A DNA stretch of 64,000 nucleotides from Dialister sp. UBA734 (GTDB lineage Bacteria > Bacillota > Negativicutes > Veillonellales > Dialisteraceae), in the NCBI GenBank assembly GCA_002297935.1, contig DBLC01000097.1, positions 14,961-78,960 of the forward strand, in the 5' to 3' direction. Shown in pieces: positions 51,285-59,680 of this stretch. The position numbers were made by a program, and so were the translations under genes. Positions within the stretch are counted from its first letter, which is position 1, and the number at the start of each line of letters is the position of its first letter. Under the pieces are notes generated by a model. It did not search any database, was not told where the DNA came from, and saw only the letters and a program-made list of their open reading frames with translations.

Positions 51285-52268
51285 ATGGACAATCATTTTT
51301 ATATCAGAAATTTTATTACCAAAACGGGACAGCAAGAGGGTTTGTCTCAGAAGAGTATCTTATCTCTGGCAGAAACAAAATCGGAGAACACCATTGACGC
51401 CTATGAATCGGATTGGAATGATTTTTGCGATTGGTGTCGGTACCACAAGCAATCTTCTTTTCCTGCTTCTTCAGAAACTATTGTCAACTATATCAATGAC
51501 TTAGCTGATTTTGCGAAGGCTGCCACCATTCGGCGGCGTATCAGTGCCATTTCGGAAAATTACAATGCGGCAGGACAAATGGATACCAATCCTTGCAAGG
51601 CCTGGATTGTAAAAGAGGCTTTGATTGGGCTTACACGTCTCAAAGGCTCAGTGCAAAAGGGAAAAACTCCTATTTACTGGGAAGAGTTGGAGCAAATGGT
51701 TTCTTATATGGATACTACCACTTTGAGTGGGCTGCGGGATAAAGCTTTGCTGCTATTGGGATTTATGGGTGCTTTTCGTCGCAGTGAAATCGTGGGACTT
51801 GACGTGGAAGATATCAAGCGATTTCCCCAGGGGATTGTCGTAACGATCAAGAAGTCAAAAACAGACCAAACGCAGCAGGGGCAACAGGTTGGCATTCCCT
51901 ATATACAGGAAAAAGACATGGACGCCATTCAGTCTTTGCAGGCTTGGACGCAGGCGGCAGATATTCATACCGGTCCCCTCTTCCGCAGCTTGCTGAAGAA
52001 TGGCAAGGTATCATCTCGTCGGCTCAGTGATAAAAGTGTGAACCTATTGGTAAAGAAATATGTGGCACTGATTGGGCTTGACCCAGAGCTATATGGGGCC
52101 CATAGCCTTCGTCATGGGTTTGCTACTTACGCAGCCCTTCATGGCATAGAGGAACGTTTGATTATGAAACAGACCCGTCATCGTTCTGTGGAAATGGTGC
52201 GCCGCTATATCAATGAGGCTGATTTGTTTACCAACAACCCGATTTCTATGATTTTTAATAATAAATAG
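51285..52268 (+). CDS. Second tyrosine recombinase, host side of attR
   Basis: 327 residues. N-terminal SAM-like domain (TKSENTIDAYESDWNDFCDW) and catalytic domain with Arg165 (GAFRRSEIVGLD), His273-x-x-Arg276 (HSLRHGFAT), His299 and Tyr308. It is not a XerC/XerD look-alike at the N-terminus and has no accompanying mobile genes, so it may be the remnant of another element or a domesticated inversion/resolution enzyme. AAGGTG precedes the ATG. Confidence 0.85.
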   Translation: MDNHFYIRNFITKTGQQEGLSQKSILSLAETKSENTIDAYESDWNDFCDWCRYHKQSSFPASSETIVNYINDLADFAKAATIRRRISAISENYNAAGQMDTNPCKAWIVKEALIGLTRLKGSVQKGKTPIYWEELEQMVSYMDTTTLSGLRDKALLLLGFMGAFRRSEIVGLDVEDIKRFPQGIVVTIKKSKTDQTQQGQQVGIPYIQEKDMDAIQSLQAWTQAADIHTGPLFRSLLKNGKVSSRRLSDKSVNLLVKKYVALIGLDPELYGAHSLRHGFATYAALHGIEERLIMKQTRHRSVEMVRRYINEADLFTNNPISMIFNNK

Positions 52269-52309
52269 TGAACGGTCAATCATTTATATGCCAAATACCT
52301 TCACAATAT

Positions 52310-52417
52310 GGGTTTAAGGTTTACTTTCCGAGTCCATCATCCACAAAATGATAGGTCATGATAGTGTCGTTGGTTTAAGGTTTAAATGCAGAATTCTAAC
52401 CCCTAAACCTTAAACCC
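52310..52417 (+). repeat. Repeat-word hairpin after the recombinase (GGTTTAAGG)
   Basis: GGGTTTAAGGTTTA at 52310-52323 is the exact reverse complement of 52404-52417, and GGTTTAAGGTTTA recurs at 52372-52384. A second word pair, TTGTTAGTTGTTTG / CAAACAACCAACAACAA, follows at about 52479-52519. No gene is present in 52269-52526. Confidence 0.6.
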
Positions 52418-52526
52418 TAACCCCAAAAATAACTAAGTTTTCAAAAGACGAATGAGTGGCTAGCCACTAAACAGAAATTGTTAGTTGTTTGTTATCTGGA
52501 TCCAAACAACCAACAACAAGCATTTA

Positions 52527-52793
52527 CTACTTATTTCCCACCACCGGCAATTTCAACGTCTGTCCTGGTGACAAGTAGCCGGAATCACTGATTTGATTAA
52601 GTTTTTTGATTTGGTGAATATAGTCGCGAATATCCATAGACGCATCTACTTTTTGTGCTGCAATATCCCACAGGGTATCATTCTGCTTTACAACAATGGT
52701 TTCGTATATTTCTTCTCCAGGAAGTAACGAGGCATTGACACCTAAGCCGCAACATAGTATAGTACATATGAGAAACGCAATGATTCTCTTCAT
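52527..52793 (-). CDS. LysM protein divergent from lexA (YneA-like division inhibitor)
   Basis: 88 residues from ATG 52793 (GGAGGTG upstream). A hydrophobic N-terminal segment (RIIAFLICTILCCGLG) is followed by a LysM domain (VVKQNDTLWDIAAQ to LSPGQTLKLP). In many Firmicutes the gene divergent from lexA is yneA/sosA, an SOS-induced division suppressor with this layout. The name is inferred from position and architecture. Confidence 0.7.
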   Translation of the reverse strand: MKRIIAFLICTILCCGLGVNASLLPGEEIYETIVVKQNDTLWDIAAQKVDASMDIRDYIHQIKKLNQISDSGYLSPGQTLKLPVVGNK

Positions 52794-53050
52794 TCGGAAA
52801 CACCTCCAAGAGTTTGCAATGGTAAATATATTTCCAAAAGATTGGCCTTTCTTTTTGGATGCTAAGGGAATGTCAGGAACGTCGTTTCTTACTATCATCA
52901 TGGTAATCGATTTCTCCCATGGATACAAGCGAACGCGACGTTAGAATCTGCACATAATTCACTTTTATTTGCTAATCATCGCGATATAATTTGTTTACTG
53001 CTTTATAAATACTTTACAAGCAGAAAAATCATTGAGTAAGTATATTCTTT

Positions 53051-53089
53051 GAACTTTTGTTTGAACTTTATTTTTCTTCATAGTATAAT
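53051..53089 (+). promoter_or_regulatory. lexA promoter with candidate SOS box
   Basis: TTGAAC (53061-53066) and TATAAT (53084-53089) have a 17-bp spacer. GAACTTTTGTTT (53051-53062), overlapping the -35 box, matches the Firmicutes LexA box GAAC-N4-GTTC at 7 of 8 positions. Another 7/8 match, GAACGTCGTTTC, lies at 52877-52888 on the side of the divergent LysM gene. Autoregulation by LexA is expected. Confidence 0.6.
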
Positions 53090-53166
53090 ATATCTAGAAT
53101 GATTGACGGGAAATAGTCATATTTCTCGTTCTTGTTGTTTCAACCCATTTGAAAGGATGATGTATT

Positions 53167-53808
53167 ATGCCAAGAAGAATTGATCGAAGTGAACGTCCGT
53201 TAACCACCCGAGAAAAAGCCATTATTGATTTTATTCGTCAGAAAATCTTAGACTCCGGCTTCCCCCCTACTGTCCGTGAAATTTGTAAAGCCGTAGGTCT
53301 TCGTTCCACCTCTACGGTTCACGCCTATTTGTCTCGTCTGGAAAGTTTGGGCGTCATCAGAAGAGATCCATCCAGTTCCAGAGCCATTGAAATTGTAGGT
53401 GATGTGACCTGGAGAAATAAGAGATTGGTTCCTATGCCGGTGGTTGGGGCTGTCCGTGCGGGCGAACCGATTGTTGCGGATGAACACATTGAAGCGGTAT
53501 TCCCTATGCCTGCTGAATTGATTGGCAAGAACAACAGCTGTTTTATGCTGGTAGTTCGCGGCGACAGCATGATCAATGCAGGAATCAATGAAGGAGACCT
53601 GCTGATTGTTTCTGAACAGGACTATGCAGAAAATGGCGATATCGTGGTAGCTCTGGTAGGCAACGATGATGCTACGGTCAAACGTTTCTTCAAAGAAGAT
53701 GGACATGTCCGTCTGCAGCCAGAAAATGAAGCCTATGCTCCTATTATTACCAAAGAAGTCACCATTCGCGGCAAGGTCATTGGCTTGTATAGACATATGG
53801 AACGGTAA
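53167..53808 (+). CDS. lexA: SOS repressor LexA
   Basis: 213 residues. An N-terminal winged helix-turn-helix (TVREICKAVGLRSTSTVHAY) binds SOS boxes. The C-terminal S24 domain has the self-cleavage site Ala98-Gly99 (GAVRAGEP), Ser134 (RGDSM) and Lys172 (ATVKRF). RecA-stimulated cleavage derepresses SOS genes. GAAAGGATG precedes the ATG. Confidence 0.97.
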   Translation: MPRRIDRSERPLTTREKAIIDFIRQKILDSGFPPTVREICKAVGLRSTSTVHAYLSRLESLGVIRRDPSSSRAIEIVGDVTWRNKRLVPMPVVGAVRAGEPIVADEHIEAVFPMPAELIGKNNSCFMLVVRGDSMINAGINEGDLLIVSEQDYAENGDIVVALVGNDDATVKRFFKEDGHVRLQPENEAYAPIITKEVTIRGKVIGLYRHMER

Positions 53809-53885
53809 GTAGTTACAAGTTACTCAGGTTACTAAGGTTACTCACGTTCCTCGAATGTGCCGATGCTGCATGAATTGATTTATTC

Positions 53886-53936
53886 ATCGCAACAAAAAAG
53901 AACTGTGGATATTTCACAGTTCTTTTTTGTTGCGAT
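53886..53936 (+). terminator. Perfect 22-bp hairpin after lexA
   Basis: 53886-53907 is the exact reverse complement of 53915-53936 (ATCGCAACAAAAAAGAACTG, TG), with a 7-nt loop. TTTTTT lies within the 3' arm. It is the lexA terminator. Between it and the stop lies a half element of CTCAGGTTACTAAGG words ending CCTCGAATGTGCC. Confidence 0.75.
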
Positions 53937-54000
53937 TGGTTTTATGTAGTATATGTAGTAAATCACTGTGTATGAAAATGGTAGTTTTAATAGCATGTTG

Positions 54001-54153
54001 CCCCTTGGAGAAGGGGCGGCGAAGCCGGGGATAGAGTGGCCTGAAGGGACACATTCAGCACTTTCGGATAATATTCATTACTCGCTTATCCAACAAAGGA
54101 TTTTATCCCATTAGAGACGTCTATCCCCCTTGTATTCCCCCTTCTCCAAGGGG
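54001..54153. repeat. MITE-like element with 16-bp perfect inverted ends
   Basis: CCCCTTGGAGAAGGGG at 54001-54016 is the exact reverse complement of 54138-54153. Inner blocks GGGGATAG and CTATCCCC are also inverted. No coding frame is convincing. It makes up much of the 662-base gap 53809-54470; the remainder (54154-54470) has no gene I can support, only a short CAGAACCCTTAGAACC word tract near 54391. Confidence 0.55.
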
Positions 54154-54470
54154 GAACGAGTTTTATACCGCCTGTGTAACAATGACTGGCTAGATAACAC
54201 ATATCACGGCAGCTCGCTTGGCTCGAAATATGGCTTCACCGTTACGATGGGAAGCAGAAAGCCCTTTCCGCTGGTGCTGCGAGATTTCTCCACTCTCCTA
54301 CACATCCAGATTCATTGCTTTTGCATCATCAAGCACGAATACGACCGGTCGAAATGACATTTATGGCAAGAGGCAGGTTCGAGAAAACTTCAGAACCCTT
54401 AGAACCTTTAGAACCTTTTTCGCAAAAAAAATCATTGCATATTTCACTCAACTTAGGAGCATTACACTTT

Positions 54471-55346
54471 TTATTTCAACCGAATACGGCCTTCTGTCAT
54501 AGTAATACGACCGGTTTTCAGCAAATGGCCTACGGCTCTTTTAAAAGCAGCTTTACTGATGCCCAAGGCATTTTTGATAAGCGTTGCATCGCTTTTATCG
54601 GTGAAAGGAAGTACGCCTTTGTGGGATTCCATGTAGGTCACCAAAAGGGCCATATCGCCTTCCATGGCGTGTTCTTTCTGGGGACGGAGCGACAGATTGA
54701 CGTGTCCATCTTTTCGAATATAGGAGACCCGGCCTTCGATTTCCATGCCCATATGGAAATTTTTAGGAGTTTCGGAACGATGGAGAAAGGCGATATTTCT
54801 ATTTCTTGTAATCAGGAAAAGCCCTTCTCCCGTTTCGTTATAAACGGTGCCGCTGACTTTGTCTCCCACTTTGACCCCTTCAAAGGGACGAGCGATACGG
54901 CGCATGTCTTCGTCTACGTGCATGGTCACTGCCAAGCGGCCGGTTTTGTCTTCATAGAGTTTCACCCAAATGGATTGTCCTTCTTCTACGCGGCCAATCA
55001 TTTGCGAGAAGGGAAGGAAAATGCCTCGTTCGGTGCCTACGTCTACGAAAGCACCGAAGCGGGTGGTCAGCATGACCGGTGCATAGCCGATGCCATCGAT
55101 GGCGATCTGTGGCAGGCGCATACTGGCAGTCAAGCGATGGTGCGGGTCATGGTAAAGAAATACTTTCACCGTATCTCCCACTTTCAGCGCCTGGGTCTGC
55201 TGGCCCTGGTGAAGCAGCACGTCGTCTTTGGAATCTCCGGTGCCGCCATCTAGAAATACCCCAAAGTTAGCTTCTCGAACCACCGGAAGGGTGGCAATGG
55301 AGTTTTCTTTCAGAAGAGACACTTTTTTATCTGCTGTATCATTCAT
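54471..55346 (-). CDS. cvfB: CvfB-like S1 RNA-binding protein
   Basis: 291 residues from ATG 55346, preceded by AAGGAA. Tandem S1-type OB domains (VREANFGVFLDGGTGDSKDD, LTTRFGAFVDVGTERGIFLP, VYNETGEGLFLITRNRNIAF) lead to a C-terminal winged helix (GISKAAFKRAVGHLLKTGRI). CvfB is a translation- or virulence-related RNA-binding protein of Firmicutes. The start overlaps the stop of rsfS. Confidence 0.88.
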   Translation of the reverse strand: MNDTADKKVSLLKENSIATLPVVREANFGVFLDGGTGDSKDDVLLHQGQQTQALKVGDTVKVFLYHDPHHRLTASMRLPQIAIDGIGYAPVMLTTRFGAFVDVGTERGIFLPFSQMIGRVEEGQSIWVKLYEDKTGRLAVTMHVDEDMRRIARPFEGVKVGDKVSGTVYNETGEGLFLITRNRNIAFLHRSETPKNFHMGMEIEGRVSYIRKDGHVNLSLRPQKEHAMEGDMALLVTYMESHKGVLPFTDKSDATLIKNALGISKAAFKRAVGHLLKTGRITMTEGRIRLK

Positions 55347-55704
55347 GGGTTGGTTCCTTGTCATCTGCATCATGATATTCTTCGGTAGGTGCTTCTTTCC
55401 ACAGGGTATCGAAGTCGAAACGTCTTCTTTCTTCATCGGTAAATACGTGAACAATCACATCGCCGAAGTCCAAGAGAATCCAATCCCCTTCTCTGTATCC
55501 TTCTTTGCGGATCGGGTGGAAACCAGCGGCTTCCATCTTTTCTTCCACTTCATCGGCAGCTGCCTGGGACTGTTTCTGGTTCCGTGTAGAAGCCAGAACA
55601 AAATAATCGGCAATAGAAGTGAGATCTCTCACATCCATTACTTTAATCAATACACTTTTTTTGCTAGACAACGCTTCACAAATAATTTCTAACTGTTTTT
55701 CCAT
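55339..55704 (-). CDS. rsfS: Ribosomal silencing factor RsfS
   Basis: 121 residues of the RsfS/Iojap family, which binds ribosomal protein uL14 and blocks subunit joining in starvation. Motifs VMDVRDLTSIADYFVLASTR, EGYREGDWILLDFGDVIVHV and FTDEERRRFDFDTLW are complete. The acidic C-terminal tail is longer than usual. Confidence 0.95.
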   Translation of the reverse strand: MEKQLEIICEALSSKKSVLIKVMDVRDLTSIADYFVLASTRNQKQSQAAADEVEEKMEAAGFHPIRKEGYREGDWILLDFGDVIVHVFTDEERRRFDFDTLWKEAPTEEYHDADDKEPTHE

Positions 55705-55847
55705 AGTTTTACTCCTTGAATTATAGAAATATAAGATTTGTCAGAACGAGAGTAAGAACATCACACGCCATGTGTAATATTTCTTATACGTAGTAAACAA
55801 TAAAATACTTTGAGCTACTTACTGATAACTGCCCGCTTTATATAAAA

Positions 55848-55924
55848 GAGGGTATTGGGGCGCTTCCAAATTTTGTGCGCCCCTTCCACCACTACGCACT
55901 CCGCACTACTCACTACGCACTTTT
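55848..55924 (+). repeat. Extragenic repeat, copy 3
   Basis: Near-identical to 3403-3480, including the GGGGCGC/GCGCCCC stem and the CACTACGCACTCCGCACTAC tract. It occupies the 246-base gap between the LCP gene and rsfS; no gene is seen there. Confidence 0.7.
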
Positions 55925-55950
55925 CCACAAAAGGCGAATAAACGCCTATT

Positions 55951-56829
55951 TTATTCCATAGTCAAAGCAATGACTTTTTGTGCTTCCACCGGATTGACTA
56001 CCCAAGCCGGTTCTTTGCCGCTTTTCTGCAATTCCCCTGGGAAGATGATAAATTTGCAATTGGACGGTGGGAATTTGGTCAAATGATAGGCCAGATTTCC
56101 TGCTTCTTCTGAGGAAATATCGGTTTCCACGGCACTCCAATAGTATTTCACTGCGGCCCAATTATAAATAGAGCTGGAGGCTTGCATTTTTTCCAGCACG
56201 GTCTTCATGAACCGTTCCTGTCGTTGAATGCGGCCCACTTCTCCGTTTTCGGTATCAATGTAGCGCACATAGCCCAAGCCGGCATCGGCCTGTAAAGACT
56301 GATAGCCCTGATAAATTTCAATATCCGATACCCCATTAGCATCGCTGTGTTCCATTGATTTTTCTACATACATGTCTACCGGGCCCCAATGGGACATGTA
56401 ATTTTTAAAATCGGCGAAGTTGATCACTGCATATTTGTCGATTCGAATGTGCAGCAAGTTCTCGATGGCACTTTTGGTTTCTTCCGAGCCCCCTTCTGAC
56501 AAGGTCTGCCGAAGGAGCATGTATTTTCCTTCCTGTCTGTGAGGAATTTTTGTATTGGACGGAATGGAAATGAAAACCGCCTGTTCCTTTTTATCATTTC
56601 GTGCCATCAGCAGCACCGTATCTGCTTCATTGCCGGCCTTTTCATCGGTTCCGATAAAGAGGTAATACATTGGCTGCCCTGCCTCTTCTGCCGAACGGGC
56701 AGACAGGTGGTGAACGGTCTTTGTCATGCCGAAAACCAAGAGAGCCAGCACCGCCAATACAGCTACGATAAAGAGAGCCAGCTTTTTTAAACGAATCCGA
56801 CTTTTTCTTCTTTTATTTGTTTTCATCAT
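55951..56829 (-). CDS. LytR-CpsA-Psr family protein
   Basis: 292 residues. A basic N-terminus and one transmembrane helix (LALFIVAVLAVLALLVFGM) anchor a cell-surface LCP domain (MYYLFIGTDEKAGNEADTVL, VFISIPSNTKIPHRQEGKYM, VGRIQRQERFMKTVLEKM). LCP enzymes attach polymers to peptidoglycan. The start lies within yqeK's end; the order nadD-yqeK-LCP-rsfS is common in Firmicutes. Confidence 0.9.
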   Translation of the reverse strand: MMKTNKRRKSRIRLKKLALFIVAVLAVLALLVFGMTKTVHHLSARSAEEAGQPMYYLFIGTDEKAGNEADTVLLMARNDKKEQAVFISIPSNTKIPHRQEGKYMLLRQTLSEGGSEETKSAIENLLHIRIDKYAVINFADFKNYMSHWGPVDMYVEKSMEHSDANGVSDIEIYQGYQSLQADAGLGYVRYIDTENGEVGRIQRQERFMKTVLEKMQASSSIYNWAAVKYYWSAVETDISSEEAGNLAYHLTKFPPSNCKFIIFPGELQKSGKEPAWVVNPVEAQKVIALTME

Positions 56830-57400
56830 GGTTTGCTTGCATACGAAGAACTAAATCATTTCTTCCTAAAAATGTTAAATCGTAAATATAAGCCTCTTGT
56901 TCCAGCAGGTGAGAAATGGTGGAATCATAGGCCGCCAAAACGGCTTCATCCAAATTCTTTTCTGCTTTCTTCCGAAGCTTATCCACACCGGGAAAATCTC
57001 GGCTCGGCTCGATATAATCGGCCAGGAAAATAATTTTTTCTAACAAAGTCATGCCCGGCTGCCCGGTGGTATGGAAATAAATGGCACTGGCAATGTCCTT
57101 GTCATCCACGCCATAGAGGCTGCGGGCCAGGAGACTTCCGCACGGACCATGAAGAAGAGCCCGGCTCTGCATCATCTGCCCATCCAGTGTGAGTCCATTG
57201 TCTTTGATGATCGATTGCATGTCTGCCAAAGACAATTCCTTGGCGCAATCATGAATCCAGCCGGCCAAGTAGGCTTTCTCTGGATCGGCCCCATATTTCT
57301 TAGCCAAATGTTTTGCCATATCCGCCACACCGGCAGAATGTTTAAACCGTTTGGCCGATAATTTCTTTTTCAAATCCGATTGAATCTGTTCCAGTTTCAT
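56813..57400 (-). CDS. yqeK: HD-domain hydrolase YqeK (diadenosine tetraphosphatase)
   Basis: 195 residues. HD motif metal ligands in KRFKHSAGVADMAKHLA and AGWIHDCAKE, plus LLHGPCGSLLA and EKIIFLADYIEPSRDFPGVD, define YqeK. It cleaves Ap4A symmetrically to ADP. Four-base overlap with nadD indicates an operon. Confidence 0.93.
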   Translation of the reverse strand: MKLEQIQSDLKKKLSAKRFKHSAGVADMAKHLAKKYGADPEKAYLAGWIHDCAKELSLADMQSIIKDNGLTLDGQMMQSRALLHGPCGSLLARSLYGVDDKDIASAIYFHTTGQPGMTLLEKIIFLADYIEPSRDFPGVDKLRKKAEKNLDEAVLAAYDSTISHLLEQEAYIYDLTFLGRNDLVLRMQANHDENK

Positions 57401-58011
57401 GACTCATACCCTTCATAAAGATGATATTTTTTTATATACCCAATCACCGCATCCGGAATAAAATAACGGACCGACTTGCTTTCCGCGATGCGATTTCGCA
57501 AAATGGTAGAAGAAATCGCCAGCTCTGGGGTGCGAAGGAAATGAATCTTCCGCTGCCCTAAGGCACCAAAATAGGCAATAGACTGCTCAATTCGCTCTTC
57601 ATTGCCGGGGCGGCTGGCACAAATGAAATGACAGGCTTCCAGCAACTCCCGATTGTATTTCCAAGTCGGCAAATCGGCCACCGCATCGGTGCCGCAAATG
57701 AAATAAAACTCATAGGCGTCGCCGTATTTCTGCTGCAGCAAATGAATCGTATCCACCGTATAAGATGGACCGGTCCGATCTTTTTCTATGGAAGAAATAC
57801 AAAAATGGGGATTCCCCTCAATGGCTTTTTTCACCATTTCATACCGAAGCTCTTTGTCAATGTGGTGCATATCTTTGTTGGGCGTGTCCCCGGAAGGAAT
57901 GAAAACCACCTTTTCCAAGTGAAATTCTTGCCAAGCGGCTTCGGCAATCACCAAGTGTCCGATATGAATGGGATTGAATGAACCACCAAAGATTCCTACC
58001 CGTTTAGCCAT
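57397..58011 (-). CDS. nadD: Nicotinate-nucleotide adenylyltransferase
   Basis: 204 residues from ATG 58011. The nucleotidyltransferase motifs GIFGGSFNPIHIGHLVIAEA and the C-terminal ISSTILRNRIAESKSVRYFI are diagnostic. It converts nicotinate mononucleotide and ATP to deamido-NAD. The start overlaps a small membrane ORF by 16 bases. Confidence 0.95.
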   Translation of the reverse strand: MAKRVGIFGGSFNPIHIGHLVIAEAAWQEFHLEKVVFIPSGDTPNKDMHHIDKELRYEMVKKAIEGNPHFCISSIEKDRTGPSYTVDTIHLLQQKYGDAYEFYFICGTDAVADLPTWKYNRELLEACHFICASRPGNEERIEQSIAYFGALGQRKIHFLRTPELAISSTILRNRIAESKSVRYFIPDAVIGYIKKYHLYEGYES

Positions 58012-58151
58012 AGATATAACACCGCTTCCGCAAGCAAAATACACACCAACCAAAATCCCAACAGCTCCACGATATGAGACAATTCAAATCGTCCCTTGGG
58101 ATGTTTGGTGTAATAATAAATCATCCACTTCACTTTTTCTGAAAATTTCAT
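57996..58151 (-). CDS. Small membrane protein between proB and nadD (51 residues)
   Basis: ATG 58151 to TAG 57996. The protein starts MKFSEKVKWMIYYYTKHPKG and has one transmembrane helix (VELLGFWLVCILLAEAVLYL). It fits exactly in the proB-nadD gap and overlaps the nadD start by 16 bases. Not recognised. The ribosome binding site is weak. Confidence 0.55.
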   Translation of the reverse strand: MKFSEKVKWMIYYYTKHPKGRFELSHIVELLGFWLVCILLAEAVLYLWLNG

Positions 58152-58163
58152 AGGTTGTCGCCG

Positions 58164-59306
58164 TTATTTCATGATCAGCAAATTGTCTCGGTGAATGACC
58201 GTATCATACGGCGCTTCTGTGCCCAGTGCCTCGGCCAGCTTCTCTGTGCGAAGTCCCTTCATGAGATTCACATCACTGGCGCTGTAATGGGAAATCCCAC
58301 GAGCCAGCTCCTGGTTATGGAAATACACCGCCACCGTATCGCCTTCCAAGAAATTGCCTTCTGTGCCTACGATGCCCACAGGGAGCAAACTGGAACCTTT
58401 TTCGAGCAGCGCCTTCTTGCAGCCTTCGTCCACAAAAATTTTCCCCTTCACCGCTGTGCCGATGATGATATCCCGCTTTTTCAGCTGAGGATGTACATTT
58501 TCACCACGGAATAAAGTACCTATTTCCTCGCTGTCCATGATGCGTTCCAGCACATCTTCCTCATCACTTTTCGCGATAATCATATCGATACCGGAATGGA
58601 CACAAATCTCTGCGGCCTGGATTTTGGTGTACATACCGCCGGTTCCCCGGGCGGTCCCGGCACCGCCGGCTATCGCAAAGAGCTCTCTCGTAAACTCTGG
58701 CACTTCATGAATCAAAGTGGCATCCGGATGGTTCTTCGGGTCTTTATCATAAAGGCCTTGGATATCCGACAGAATGATCAGCAAATCCGCTTCCGCCACG
58801 CTGGCTACGATGGCCGACAAGGTGTCATTGTCACCAATTTTTATTTCATCAGCCGAAACCGCATCATTCTCATTGACAATCGGGATAGCGCCCAATTCCA
58901 AAAGCGCCTGCAAAGTGCCTCTCATATGCAAGTACCGCTTGGAATTGACCGCATCCCCTTTGGTGAAAAGAAGCTGCGCCACAATTTGCCCGTATTCATG
59001 GAAAAGGTGCTCGTACATATTCATCAACACACCTTGCCCCACAGCAGCACAAGCCTGTTTATAAGGCAAGAACGTCGGTTTTTCCTTAAATCCCAGCACA
59101 GGCAGCCCGACCCCAATGGCCCCAGAAGTCACCAGAATGACCTCCAGCCCGCGGTTCTTTAAGTCCGACAACTGCCTGGTCAAATGGTCCATGTAGCGGA
59201 AATTGACTTTTCCATTATCATAGGTCAGAGAACTGGTTCCTACTTTGACTACAATACGCTTTTTCTTTCCAATCGTTTCTCGATTTCCCGTTGTAAGATA
59301 TTTCAT
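58164..59306 (-). CDS. proB: Glutamate 5-kinase
   Basis: 380 residues. An amino acid kinase domain (RIVVKVGTSSLTYDNGKVNF, VTSGAIGVGL, IPIVNENDAVSADEIKIGDN, GTGGMYTKIQAAEI) and a C-terminal PUA domain (from about 290). First step of proline synthesis. proA is not adjacent on this side. Confidence 0.95.
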   Translation of the reverse strand: MKYLTTGNRETIGKKKRIVVKVGTSSLTYDNGKVNFRYMDHLTRQLSDLKNRGLEVILVTSGAIGVGLPVLGFKEKPTFLPYKQACAAVGQGVLMNMYEHLFHEYGQIVAQLLFTKGDAVNSKRYLHMRGTLQALLELGAIPIVNENDAVSADEIKIGDNDTLSAIVASVAEADLLIILSDIQGLYDKDPKNHPDATLIHEVPEFTRELFAIAGGAGTARGTGGMYTKIQAAEICVHSGIDMIIAKSDEEDVLERIMDSEEIGTLFRGENVHPQLKKRDIIIGTAVKGKIFVDEGCKKALLEKGSSLLPVGIVGTEGNFLEGDTVAVYFHNQELARGISHYSASDVNLMKGLRTEKLAEALGTEAPYDTVIHRDNLLIMK

Positions 59307-59563
59307 AATGAGACGTCTCTTTTTTTCACTCTACATCACTGTATGGTATTCTTCACAAAGTGTCCGAATTGTTCCATTGCAGAAAGGTTCGTGACACCGC
59401 ACTTCGACTATTTATTTTAGCATACCATAAAGGTATTTCATAGGGGAATTGCCTGTGTTTCTCTAGTGGATGTTCGTTAATTCATGCGCTCTATATTTGT
59501 GAAATATGGCTATTCTAATGTATAGAAATAGTTGCTCCCCCCTTACATATCTTTACACTCACT

Positions 59564-59620
59564 GTTGTCAGTTGTTAGTTGTTGGTTGTTTGGCTCCAGA
59601 CAACTAACAACCAACAACAA
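59564..59620 (+). repeat. Repeat-word hairpin (GTTGTTAGTTG) near the chorismate mutase gene
   Basis: 59564-59593 and 59596-59618 form an imperfect inverted repeat of GTTGTTGGTTGTT words separated by two bases. The same word pair occurs at about 52479-52519. The gap 59307-59680 has no gene; 59307-59420 is the likely proB leader. Confidence 0.55.
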
Positions 59621-59680
59621 TGGCGAATCCAGTTTCTTACTAGTGAATTCATAAGCCGCTACTCTCCAAGGAAATACTTC

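Noticed and set aside
54130..54357. A 75-residue frame after the MITE-like element
   Set aside because: It starts inside the element and has no ribosome binding site or recognisable domain.
54315..55253. A 312-residue + strand frame opposite cvfB
   Set aside because: Antisense to well-supported S1 domains, with its start in repeat sequence; treated as a shadow.
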